From NCBI GenBank assembly GCA_035543455.1, contig DATKKE010000031.1, positions 1 to 21,308 of the forward strand: 21,308 nucleotides of DNA, in the 5' to 3' direction. The translations under genes and the position numbers were made by a program. The notes below the pieces were generated by a model. It was not told where the DNA came from and searched no databases. It worked only from the letters and a program-made list of their open reading frames with translations. This document shows, piece by piece, positions 1 through 6,975 of this stretch. The stretch comes from CAIKOD01 sp035543455 (lineage in GTDB: Archaea; Halobacteriota; Methanomicrobia; Methanomicrobiales; Methanospirillaceae). Every line of letters begins with the position of its first letter. Within the stretch, counting starts at the first letter, position 1.

Positions 1-122
1 CCGCTCATCCATTCGGAACCGAATACATCCTGCCCAAACGCGGCGGAAACGGGAATAATTCCCCAGCCCCCGCATAAGAGCACCCCGAGGATGAATATTG
101 CTAAAACTTTCTTATCGTGCAT
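1..122 (-). CDS. Secreted or membrane-anchored protein, N-terminus only (cut by window edge)
   Basis: A minus-strand reading frame starts at the ATG at 122 and stays open to the left edge, giving 40 residues. It begins MHDKKVLAIFILGVLLCGG and continues GWGIIPVSAAFGQ: a short charged start, a hydrophobic core of about 18 residues and an Ala-rich possible cleavage site (VSAAFG), which is a typical Sec signal peptide. The rest of the protein lies outside the window, so its function cannot be told. A TATA-like stretch (TATTTAATC on the minus strand, around 147-155) lies about 27 bases before the ATG, which would suit a leaderless or nearly leaderless transcript. An in-frame ATG at 131 is an alternative start. 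The gene diverges from ycaO. Confidence 0.5.
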   Translation of the reverse strand, partial: MHDKKVLAIFILGVLLCGGWGIIPVSAAFGQDVFGSEWMS

Positions 123-355
123 AATTCCCATTTCGTTTTCAGTCGATTAAATAGCTTCTCCTGCGACACTAAACCTGGGACCCAAAGCAAATCGTTGTCA
201 GGTAAAACCAGATTCCGGGGAAAACTTTTGATATACGATATCGTTTCCCGATTCTGCCACGGAAGGGGAAGAAGCGAATGTATATGATTTCTGCTTCTCA
301 ATTTACTGGTACTGCGGGCAACGCACTACGATATCAAAGCCCCCGATGTGACCCA
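123..355. promoter_or_regulatory. Divergent control region between the secreted-protein gene and ycaO
   Basis: This 233-base stretch has no convincing gene. It holds the minus-strand TATA-like box near 147-155. On the plus strand an AT-rich stretch (TTTTGATATACG, about 226-237) is followed by a 10-base palindrome ACGATATCGT at 235-244. Its left half ACGATATC recurs at 328-335, just before the ycaO start. Either copy could be part of the ycaO promoter. This is a sequence observation only. Confidence 0.35.
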
Positions 356-1576
356 ATGGAACTCAGATCGTCCAAAAAGACCTACAGTAAAGAGACCCAG
401 CGCACGGTGCCCCCCGAAGAAACGCTGCACCGCGTTGAAAAACTGCTCCCCGAAGCCGGGATCACCAGGGTTGCCGACATTACCAGCCTGGACCGTATCG
501 GTATCCCGGTATTTTCAAGCATCCGGCCGACAGCCCTGAACGGGGCAATATCGGTGTATAACGGGAAAGGCGCGACTCCGATCGAGGCCAAAGTATCGGC
601 AATGATGGAAGGAATCGAGAGGTTTTCCGCTGAACCGTCGGAACGCGAGATCCTGAATGCACCATTTCCGGGTTTGCCCGAGGGGATCGATGCCGTGAAC
701 CCTTTGGATTTGATACTGCCCGAAGGGGCAGATCCCGGAATCGTGATCCCGTGGATGGAGGGATATGATATAGCAGCCGATGAACCTGTCTGGGTTCCTA
801 CCAACGCAGTATTCCACCCGCTCCCGAAGTATACCCCTGCCCTGTTCAGGACCAACACGAACGGGCTTGCATCGGGAAATACTCTCGAAGAAGCTACATT
901 TCATGCACTGATGGAACTCATCGAACGCGATGCATGGTCGATTGCGGAGGTCATGAAAAATACCGGTTCCAGACTGACCCATATCGACAACGGTTTGCCG
1001 GCCGAGCTCCTGTCGAGGTTTTCGGATGCCGGGGTCGATATCATTATTAAAAATATCACGAGCGATATCGGCATCCCGACGATTGCGGCGGTGTCAGACG
1101 ACGTGAGACTGAAGGACCCCACGCTTCTGACCATCGGAATGGGGACCCACACCAATGCAGAAATTGCCCTGCTCCGTGCGATCACCGAGGTCGCTCAGAG
1201 CCGCCTAACGCAGATCCACGGAGCCCGGGAAGATACGAATGTTGCAGATTTCAGGCGAAAAATAGGCTACGAAAGGACGAAGCGGATGAACCGGTACTGG
1301 TTTGAGAGCATTCGCGAAGAAGACTTTTCAGCGGTCCCGTCATGTGATTCGGATGATTTCCAAAAAGACATCGTGAGGGTCGTTTCATCGCTCGCAAAAT
1401 CGGGCCTCGAAAGGGTAATCGTCGTAGATCTCACGAGGCCGAATATCGGTGTCCCCGTTGTAAGGGTGATAGTCCCGGGTCTTGAAGTCTATGCGATGGA
1501 CCAGGAAAGGAAGGGAAGGCGTTGCCATGAAGCAGGAAATCGTCGTATTTCTCGGCCCAAGTCTCCCGAGAACTGA
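356..1576 (+). CDS. ycaO: YcaO-domain protein, methanogenesis marker protein 1 type (McrA glycine thioamidation)
   Basis: YcaO enzymes use ATP to activate a peptide backbone amide. In methanogens the YcaO-TfuA pair has been linked genetically to formation of thioglycine in the active site of methyl-coenzyme M reductase alpha subunit (McrA). The 406-residue product shows the YcaO ATP/Mg-binding signatures: SAMMEGIERFSAE around residue 81, LEEATFHALMELIERDAW around 177-194, and AITEVAQSR around 275-283. The ATG at 356 is chosen because MELRSSKKTY matches the usual start of this family; the frame extends upstream to 278, but those residues look non-conserved. A weak GTGA sits just before it. The 3' end overlaps tfuA by 50 bases, so the two are co-transcribed and probably translationally coupled. 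No mcr genes are in the window. The family is certain; the McrA substrate is inferred from family knowledge and the TfuA partner. Confidence 0.93.
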   Translation: MELRSSKKTYSKETQRTVPPEETLHRVEKLLPEAGITRVADITSLDRIGIPVFSSIRPTALNGAISVYNGKGATPIEAKVSAMMEGIERFSAEPSEREILNAPFPGLPEGIDAVNPLDLILPEGADPGIVIPWMEGYDIAADEPVWVPTNAVFHPLPKYTPALFRTNTNGLASGNTLEEATFHALMELIERDAWSIAEVMKNTGSRLTHIDNGLPAELLSRFSDAGVDIIIKNITSDIGIPTIAAVSDDVRLKDPTLLTIGMGTHTNAEIALLRAITEVAQSRLTQIHGAREDTNVADFRRKIGYERTKRMNRYWFESIREEDFSAVPSCDSDDFQKDIVRVVSSLAKSGLERVIVVDLTRPNIGVPVVRVIVPGLEVYAMDQERKGRRCHEAGNRRISRPKSPEN

Positions 1577-2186
1577 AGCGGCCCGAATTCTCGATGCACG
1601 ATATCTCCCTCCCGCAAAAAGGGGGGATATTCCTGCCGCGGTGAGGGAAGGGGCAAAAATAGTCTGCCTGATCGACGGTGTTTTCTTCCAGGATTGTTCA
1701 GTAGGTCACCGGGAGATCCTTGATGCGATTAAGAGAGGAGTACGGGTAATCGGGGCCTCCAGCATGGGCGCATTGCGAGCATCAGAACTTGACACCCTCG
1801 GCATGGCAGGCGTCGGTGAGATATACCGGTGGTACAGAGATGGGGAAATCACGTCGGACGACGAGGTTGCCCTGATCTTCGATCCTGAATCAGGGTATGC
1901 CATGTCGATCCCCCTCGTGAATATCAGGTATATTCTGGATCTTGCGGAACACATGGGAATAATCGATCGCGGATTGCATGAAACACTTCTCAAAGAAGCC
2001 AGGTCGCTGTATTTCCCCCACCGGACATGGGATGAGATCAGGATGCGGGCATACCGGACCCGCGACCATGGCAGAGTTGACGAATTTATCGCATTCGCTG
2101 CTACAGCTCCCGATCTGAAACGAAACGACGCGATAGCGGCTCTTCTCTATACCCGGGATGTCGCAGTGGATCTCGGTCTGATCTGA
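1527..2186 (+). CDS. tfuA: TfuA-like protein, partner of YcaO in thioamide formation
   Basis: TfuA-domain proteins work with YcaO in peptide thioamidation and are thought to help deliver sulfide to the activated backbone. The 219-residue product starts MKQEIVVFLGPSLP and carries the TfuA hallmark GASSMGALRASEL (about residues 78-90), followed by the conserved stretch GMAGVGEIYRWYRDGEI and DDEVAL. A conserved acidic C-terminal half follows. The ATG at 1527 is chosen over an upstream in-frame ATG at 1482 because the family starts at the hydrophobic strand IVVFLGPS; a purine-rich stretch (AAGGAAGGGAAGG) precedes it. It overlaps the last 50 bases of ycaO in another frame. This is a stand-alone TfuA rather than the fused form seen in some bacteria. 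No strong terminator is visible in the 110 bases before nadA ends. Confidence 0.93.
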   Translation: MKQEIVVFLGPSLPRTEAARILDARYLPPAKRGDIPAAVREGAKIVCLIDGVFFQDCSVGHREILDAIKRGVRVIGASSMGALRASELDTLGMAGVGEIYRWYRDGEITSDDEVALIFDPESGYAMSIPLVNIRYILDLAEHMGIIDRGLHETLLKEARSLYFPHRTWDEIRMRAYRTRDHGRVDEFIAFAATAPDLKRNDAIAALLYTRDVAVDLGLI

Positions 2187-2296
2187 ACCAGCTCCCTTTG
2201 ACTGGCAGGGCATTCCTGACGAGCCAAATGATACGTCAGATTATCTCTTAGAAGGTAATTTTAACGGCAATCCCCGGATTTTGTCGCCTGCTGCCC

Positions 2297-3205
2297 TCAC
2301 CCAAGATCGAGCATCCGCCCGATTGAAACCCGTGCACGGGCTGCAACCTCTGCGGGTACTGTTATCCTCGGCGAAAGGGTCTCTATTGAATGCAGGACAT
2401 CAGTGAGTCCGGTTTTTTTCATGTTGGCACAGACCGCCCGCGGGTTCAGGGGATAACAGGTCTTTGCCGGGCACACCCTGCTCATACGGTACAGGATCCC
2501 TGTTTCAGTCCCGATAATATATTCATTTTTTTTCCCACCGCAGACATGTCTGATCATTCCGGACGTACTGTAAACCCCGTCGGCGAGGTCGATCACTTCA
2601 GGTCTGCATTCCGGGTGGACTATGACCTCGGCACCCGGGTACAACAACCTTCCCCTGATCACGTCTTCAGCTGTTATGAGGTCGTGCACGATGCAGAAAC
2701 CCTCCCAGGGCAGGATTTGTTTTTTCGTGTACCGGGCAACATACGACGCAAGATTACGGTCGGGGACGAAAAGGACACGCTCGGTATCGAGTGAATTTAC
2801 CACCCTCACCGCATTTGCCGATGTGCAGCAGATATCGCTTTCCGCTTTGACCTCTGCGGTAGTATTTACATAACAGACGACCGCCGCGTCCGGGTAGTGT
2901 TCCCTTGCCGACCGTATCTCACCAGCGGTCACCATCTCCGCCATCGGGCAGCACGCATCTCCCGCTGGCAGAATGATTTTTTTTTCAGGCGATAAAACGG
3001 CAGAGGTTTCTGCCATGAAATCCACGCCGCAGAAGATGATGACATCCCCGTCCATTGATGCTGCGGCACGCGAAAGTTCCAGCGAGTCTCCCACGAGGTC
3101 TGCAACGTCCTGTACCGGTCCCGCCTGGTAATTATGTGCAAGGATAATTGCATTGTTCTCTGATTTTAATGCGGATATCTTTTTTTTCAGCTGGTTTTCA
3201 TCCAT
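2297..3205 (-). CDS. nadA: Quinolinate synthase A (4Fe-4S enzyme of NAD synthesis)
   Basis: NadA condenses iminoaspartate with dihydroxyacetone phosphate to form quinolinate, the precursor of the NAD pyridine ring. The 302-residue length is typical. The start is typical (IILAHNYQAGPVQDVADLVGDSL), and the three cluster-binding cysteines of the family can be placed at C86 (DACCPMAE), C171 (GFCIVH) and C259 (AVCANMKKT). Further conserved pieces are HPECRPEV and STSGMI. The ATG at 3205 has a purine-rich GGAGAAGGA about 4 bases upstream. No nadB/aspartate dehydrogenase or nadC lies beside it, so the precursor enzymes must be elsewhere. It converges with tfuA and diverges from the sulfur-carrier gene. 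Its labile Fe-S cluster ties it to the sulfur genes around it. Function is confident. Confidence 0.96.
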   Translation of the reverse strand: MDENQLKKKISALKSENNAIILAHNYQAGPVQDVADLVGDSLELSRAAASMDGDVIIFCGVDFMAETSAVLSPEKKIILPAGDACCPMAEMVTAGEIRSAREHYPDAAVVCYVNTTAEVKAESDICCTSANAVRVVNSLDTERVLFVPDRNLASYVARYTKKQILPWEGFCIVHDLITAEDVIRGRLLYPGAEVIVHPECRPEVIDLADGVYSTSGMIRHVCGGKKNEYIIGTETGILYRMSRVCPAKTCYPLNPRAVCANMKKTGLTDVLHSIETLSPRITVPAEVAARARVSIGRMLDLG

Positions 3206-3413
3206 TAATCCTTCTCCGGCCCGGTTCTTATCCCGGGCTTATGCTTTCTTTCATTTCCTGCCCCAAAACACGGGTGATAAAAATATGGCCCCGGGGTGAT
3301 AAGAGTTATTGCAGTCGTTCTAGTCTTTGCAGATAACCTGCACCAAACGATATGATGATACCGGCTGAAGGTGCATAATCTGATACTCTCCCATAACGAA
3401 GAAGGGAATGGTT
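3206..3413. promoter_or_regulatory. Divergent control region between nadA and the sulfur-carrier gene
   Basis: About 200 bases without a gene. It contains two exact copies of GGGTGATAA (3272-3280 and 3294-3302), 22 bases apart start to start, or about two helical turns, with an AT-rich run (AAAATA) between them that may contain the nadA TATA box on the minus strand. On the plus strand GCATAATC (about 3373-3380) is a weak TATA candidate for the gene at 3414. No regulator is identified. Confidence 0.3.
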
Positions 3414-3608
3414 ATGAGCGTTTATCTCCCTGACGGAAGGATAATAATGCCTGCAGGGGATCCTGTGCCAGTGAATTCGCTTCTGCTTTCACTGGGTATC
3501 AATCCCCTTGAAGTAATAGTTACCAAGAACGGCCGGCTGATTCCCGAAGATGCAGTGGTTACGGGTAGTGATGAGGTAAAGGTGTTCCGTGTCGCCCACG
3601 GGGGCTAG
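3414..3608 (+). CDS. Ubiquitin-like sulfur carrier (ThiS/MoaD family, ends in Gly-Gly)
   Basis: A 64-residue beta-grasp protein ending HGG, the C-terminal di-glycine that is adenylated and then carries sulfur as a thiocarboxylate in the ThiS/MoaD/SAMP/TtuB family. Visible hallmarks are a short N-terminal strand pair (SVYLPDGRIIM), a central helix (VNSLLLSLGI), the VIVTKNGRLI strand and the acidic turn GSDEVKVFRVAHGG. The ATG at 3414 is preferred over one at 3408 because the purine-rich AAGGGA ends right at 3408 and leaves usable spacing only for the later start. The next gene, a tRNA-thiolating PP-loop enzyme, begins 11 bases after the stop, so the carrier most likely feeds that enzyme, as TtuB does for TtuA. 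It could also serve as MoaD for the MoaE encoded at 8679. No adenylating E1-like enzyme is present in the window. Confidence 0.88.
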   Translation: MSVYLPDGRIIMPAGDPVPVNSLLLSLGINPLEVIVTKNGRLIPEDAVVTGSDEVKVFRVAHGG

Positions 3609-3619
3609 CTGGTAGCAGG

Positions 3620-4591
3620 ATGCCGGAATCTGATGGATACCTGCCGGGGTGTGATATCTGTTCACATCCGGCAGTGTATTACGACAGGAACAAAGGGCGT
3701 CATCTTTGTGGTGCGCACCTGATAGCCGACGTCGAGGAACGCGTCCGTTCGTGTATTGACCGGTACGATATGATTCGGCATGGCGACCGGGTAGCTGTCG
3801 GTCTTTCAGGCGGGAAGGACAGCTCGGCACTTCTCGTTCTTCTCTCGAAAATAATCCCGGACATCTGTAATGCAGGTCTTCTCGCTATTACCATCGATGA
3901 AGGAATTTTGGGGTACCGGGAGGAGACCGTGCAGTCAGCGGTTACCCTGACGAAAAAACTCGGGGTACCTCATCGCATTGTATCATTTGAATCCCTGTAC
4001 GGAAGCTCCCTCGATACCATTCTTAAATCGGATTGTCATCACCCCTGCACCGTATGCGGGATTATGAGAAAAAAAGCCCTTTCCGATATCGCCAGAGAGG
4101 AGGGAGCCGATTCCATTGCCACGGGACATAACCTCGACGACGAAGCCCAGTCGGTGCTGATGAATTACCTGAGAGGGGACCTCGACAGGCTCATACGCCG
4201 GAGCAGTTCGCGGATCAATGGTGGTTTTGCCCGGAGGATAAAACCCTTTCTCGAGGTCACAGAGAAAGAAGTGACCCTGTACGGGATTCTAAACGGTGTT
4301 TCCGGATACCTGCCCGAATGTCCTTATGCCAGCTCATCGCTCAGGTCGGAGGTGCGATCGATGCAGGCATCGCTCGAATATACCTATCCCGGTGCATCGC
4401 TCCGGCTGATCCAGGGCCGTGAGTCTCTATCCGAAATCATTGGGAAAACGGCAGGAGAGGGGATTATTCCCCGCTGCAGGACATGCGGGGAACCCTGCAG
4501 CGGGACAACCTGCCAGGCATGCAGGTTACTTGGGGAAATTTCCGGGGAACCCGGGAATGATAAAAAACGGTTCAGGGCATGGAAAATTTAG
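3620..4591 (+). CDS. ttuA: tRNA 2-thiouridine synthetase, TtuA/NcsA type PP-loop enzyme
   Basis: This enzyme family adenylates a tRNA uridine and replaces its oxygen with sulfur, using a 4Fe-4S cluster. The 323-residue protein has an N-terminal zinc finger (C11, C14, C30, H33), the ATP-binding PP-loop SGGKDS at 63-68, the paired cluster cysteines C143/C146 in HPCTVCGIMRK, the conserved ATGHNLDDEAQ (about 167-177), a likely third cluster ligand C234 in LPECPYA, and a C-terminal zinc finger (C286, C289, C298, C301). This is the complete TtuA/NcsA layout. It lies 11 bases after the ubiquitin-like sulfur carrier, its probable sulfur donor. The next gene, fdhD, converges with an 11-base gap. The tRNA position modified (54 or wobble 34) cannot be read from sequence. 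Confidence 0.92.
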   Translation: MPESDGYLPGCDICSHPAVYYDRNKGRHLCGAHLIADVEERVRSCIDRYDMIRHGDRVAVGLSGGKDSSALLVLLSKIIPDICNAGLLAITIDEGILGYREETVQSAVTLTKKLGVPHRIVSFESLYGSSLDTILKSDCHHPCTVCGIMRKKALSDIAREEGADSIATGHNLDDEAQSVLMNYLRGDLDRLIRRSSSRINGGFARRIKPFLEVTEKEVTLYGILNGVSGYLPECPYASSSLRSEVRSMQASLEYTYPGASLRLIQGRESLSEIIGKTAGEGIIPRCRTCGEPCSGTTCQACRLLGEISGEPGNDKKRFRAWKI

Positions 4592-4602
4592 CAGGTACGC
4601 AT

Positions 4603-5382
4603 TCAGGGAAGACCGGATTCACCGGAGGCCGAAGCTCCCTTTATCCTGCCTGGATGGGTATAGATAATCATTTTCTGCCCCCGCACAAATCCCACAACGG
4701 TGAGATTGGCCTGTTCTGCCGTTTCAACAGCCAGGGTTGTCGTAGCCCCGCGGGATATAATTACCGGGATGCCCGCGATGAGGCATTTTCTCACCATTTC
4801 TGATGAAATCCTTCCGGAACTCACCACAAACGTCCCGGAGAAATTTACATTATTCAGGAGACCGTACCCGATCACCCTGTCGAGGGCGTTGTGCCTGCCG
4901 ATATCCTCGGTGATCATGATCGTGCCCTTGTCACTGAATAGTCCGACGACATGAATGCCACCGGTTTTGACATGGAGATCGGACTGGAGAGTCTCTTTGA
5001 CGGCGGATCTAATCGTGCCGGCATCGAGGACAAGCCCCGAGGAAACCCGGGGTAATTTTGCTACATCGAGATAGGATGACGACCCGCCACAACCCGACAA
5101 TACGGTCTTTTTTGAGACCAGTATCTTAAATGGATTCGTCGTCAGGACGCTGACCTTCCCGGGTTCAATGTGGACGGACTCTATCTCTTCTGCTCCGTGA
5201 ATGATCCGCTCGGTAAACAGGAGACCGATAACAAACTCCCTTATCATATGCGGGCTCGTCATTACCGTCAGGGCATGCCTCCCGTTGATAGTAACGGCCA
5301 GCGGGACTTCTTCGATCACTTCATGGGTCGAAGAAATGAAAACACCCGATTCCTCTTTTATGCAGGGTATTATTTTATACAT
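4603..5382 (-). CDS. fdhD: Formate dehydrogenase maturation sulfurtransferase FdhD
   Basis: FdhD takes sulfur from a cysteine desulfurase and transfers it to the Mo/W-bis-molybdopterin cofactor of formate dehydrogenase, which is needed for activity. The 259-residue protein shows the family blocks HMIREFVIGLLFTE (about 45-58), SGCGGSS (96-102), TGGIHVV (140-146), EDIGRHNALDRVIG (159-172), SGRISSEMVRK (189-199) and GFVRGQKMIIYTHPGRI (231-247). Where E. coli has a CxxC loop, this protein has a single cysteine, C98, corresponding to the essential first position. The start lies one base after the stop of the upstream cysteine desulfurase gene, so translation is almost certainly coupled. The formate dehydrogenase genes themselves are not here. 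Presence of FdhD suggests growth on formate or a related Mo/W enzyme. Confidence 0.95.
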   Translation of the reverse strand: MYKIIPCIKEESGVFISSTHEVIEEVPLAVTINGRHALTVMTSPHMIREFVIGLLFTERIIHGAEEIESVHIEPGKVSVLTTNPFKILVSKKTVLSGCGGSSSYLDVAKLPRVSSGLVLDAGTIRSAVKETLQSDLHVKTGGIHVVGLFSDKGTIMITEDIGRHNALDRVIGYGLLNNVNFSGTFVVSSGRISSEMVRKCLIAGIPVIISRGATTTLAVETAEQANLTVVGFVRGQKMIIYTHPGRIKGASASGESGLP

Positions 5383-5383
5383 T

Positions 5384-6568
5384 TCAGGTCATCCTCGAAA
5401 TTTCCTCCACCGTCGTGAGGAGGCGATCAACATCGTGTTCGTTATTATACAGGTGGAGGCTTGCCCGCACTGTCCCGTCCCTCGTTCCAAGGAGGCGCAT
5501 GAGGGGGATACAACAATGTTCCCCTGATCGGACCATAATCCCTGAGGCCTCGTCGAGGATATGAGCAACATCATGGGGATGCAACCCATCGATGGTAAAC
5601 GACACTACCCCAATCCTCTGATCGGTAATTCCAGGGCCGTATACATGAACTCCTTTGATGTCTGACAGGCCGCGGACCATCAGGTCGGTCAGGCGTGCTT
5701 CATGCGAATGTACCCGCGCCATTCCGATGGCTTCCAGGTAATCAACCGCCCTGCCAAGGCCTATGCCGGCTCCGATGGCCGGGGTTCCGGCTTCGTAACG
5801 CTGGTAACCCGACTGCTCACGGTAATGGTCAGAATTTACATCCTCAACCATCCCTCCCCCGACAAGGAGGGGACGTATCGCGGGCTCCTTCATCCATAAC
5901 ACGCCGGTACCCGAGGGACCAAGCATTTTGTGCCCGGAAAAACAGCAAAAATCGCACCCGATACCTGCCACATCCACGGGCATATGGGGTACCGATTGGG
6001 CACCGTCAACGAGAAACATAGCCCCATGGGTTTTACAGATCCCGGCTATTTTTTTGACAGGAATCACTGAACCGAGTACATTAGAGGCCTGGCTGACCGC
6101 AACCAGTCTGGTACGGTCATCGATTGCCTCAAAAAACCTGGTACTATCGATGGTTCCATTTTTTTCCGGCTCTATTGTGGTGAGATCGATTATTCCCTGA
6201 TTTTTCAGGCGAATCCATGGGAGGAAATTGGAATGGTGTTCGAGGAGGGTGGTTACGACCCGGTCACCTTTCTTAAAATCCATGCCAAGTGCAACCATAT
6301 TAATGGCCTCAGTTGTATTCCGCGTGAATATGGTTACACCCTTTTCACCGCCGATCAGTCCTGCCACTTTTTGATGGGCATCCATGTATTTTTGTGTCGC
6401 TACGACTGCCAGGCGGTGGACCCCGCGCCCGACATTTGCACGGTACTGCATCTCATATTCGTCGACCGCCCTGACAACAGGGACCGGACAGAGGCTCGTT
6501 GAGGCATTGTCCATATAGATGAGGTCTTTTAAGAGAGGAAAATCCATCCTCGCATCCTGTAATTCCAT
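5384..6568 (-). CDS. sufS: Cysteine desulfurase, SufS/Csd type, coupled to fdhD
   Basis: A PLP enzyme that removes sulfur from cysteine as an enzyme-bound persulfide. At 394 residues it has the group II (SufS/CsdA) layout: YMDNASTS near residue 20, LEHHSNFLPW (109-118), LVDGAQSVPH (187-195), the PLP lysine K214 in SGHKMLGPSGTG, and the active-site cysteine C352 in RSGEHCCIPLM, matching the RSGHHC motif of SufS. The ATG at 6568 is set by a consensus GGTGAT six bases upstream. The next gene, fdhD, starts one base after the stop, which points to this enzyme as the sulfur donor for FdhD, a role IscS plays in E. coli. No sufBCD genes are present here. The second desulfurase at 6976 is of the NifS/IscS class, so the two probably have separate clients. 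Confidence 0.93.
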   Translation of the reverse strand: MELQDARMDFPLLKDLIYMDNASTSLCPVPVVRAVDEYEMQYRANVGRGVHRLAVVATQKYMDAHQKVAGLIGGEKGVTIFTRNTTEAINMVALGMDFKKGDRVVTTLLEHHSNFLPWIRLKNQGIIDLTTIEPEKNGTIDSTRFFEAIDDRTRLVAVSQASNVLGSVIPVKKIAGICKTHGAMFLVDGAQSVPHMPVDVAGIGCDFCCFSGHKMLGPSGTGVLWMKEPAIRPLLVGGGMVEDVNSDHYREQSGYQRYEAGTPAIGAGIGLGRAVDYLEAIGMARVHSHEARLTDLMVRGLSDIKGVHVYGPGITDQRIGVVSFTIDGLHPHDVAHILDEASGIMVRSGEHCCIPLMRLLGTRDGTVRASLHLYNNEHDVDRLLTTVEEISRMT

Positions 6569-6975
6569 CAGGAAATCACCCTGCGGTTGCTGCCATAAAA
6601 AAAACTCATACGAAACCCCTTAATGCCAGCACCATCGGATCCGATGTTTCATCAGATATCCGGCCGTGTATAGAAATAATGGGCAGCAGGTAAATAAATT
6701 CCACTACCAGGGAGTTCCTGTGACGCCGGCAAGCAGGATTCTATGACCGACTAATCCGAACGGAGACCAGGGATCGGAAAAATCATTTCCAAATCGTTTC
6801 CTTTAACATAACGTTTAAATCAGTTTACTGATTACTTTTCATACTGGGTTCACAATTGTGAAAACATCACCGGTAACAAGGGAAATGATCGGTACATCCC
6901 GATATCGTGGAACCTGAACTGGGATGGTGAAATTAAATCTTTCAAAACGAAGATACTGTAGTTACCGGAGTAACA
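6569..6975. promoter_or_regulatory. Divergent control region between sufS-fdhD and nifS-nifU, with several palindromes
   Basis: A 407-base gene-free stretch. On the sufS side, a perfect 14-base palindrome CATCGGATCCGATG lies at 6633-6646, about 25-30 bases downstream of a minus-strand TATA-like TTTCTATAC (6668-6677), so near the predicted transcription start. On the nifS side, TTTAAAT (6814-6820) is a TATA candidate; it partly overlaps the inverted repeat AATCAG-TTTA-CTGATT (6818-6833), and a perfect 14-base palindrome TTCACAATTGTGAA (6849-6862) follows at the predicted start. A second AT-rich candidate, AAATTAAATC (6931-6940), would give a leader of only about 15 bases. The palindromes differ in sequence. 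They look like operators, but no regulator is identified. Confidence 0.5.
6961..6974 (+). promoter_or_regulatory. Small hairpin holding the nifS ribosome binding site in its loop
   Basis: GTTAC (6961-6965) and GTAAC (6970-6974) form a perfect 5-base-pair inverted repeat with loop CGGA. The loop and the next base make the GGAG ribosome binding site, and the nifS ATG follows at 6976. The stem is short, so it may be chance. Confidence 0.35.

Noticed and set aside
278..355. N-terminal extension of ycaO from an upstream ATG
   Set aside because: The 26 extra residues have no family resemblance; methanogenesis marker 1 proteins begin at MELRSSKKTY.
382..858. 158-residue open frame antisense to ycaO
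   Set aside because: It mirrors the conserved ycaO frame and has no recognisable domain or upstream signals.
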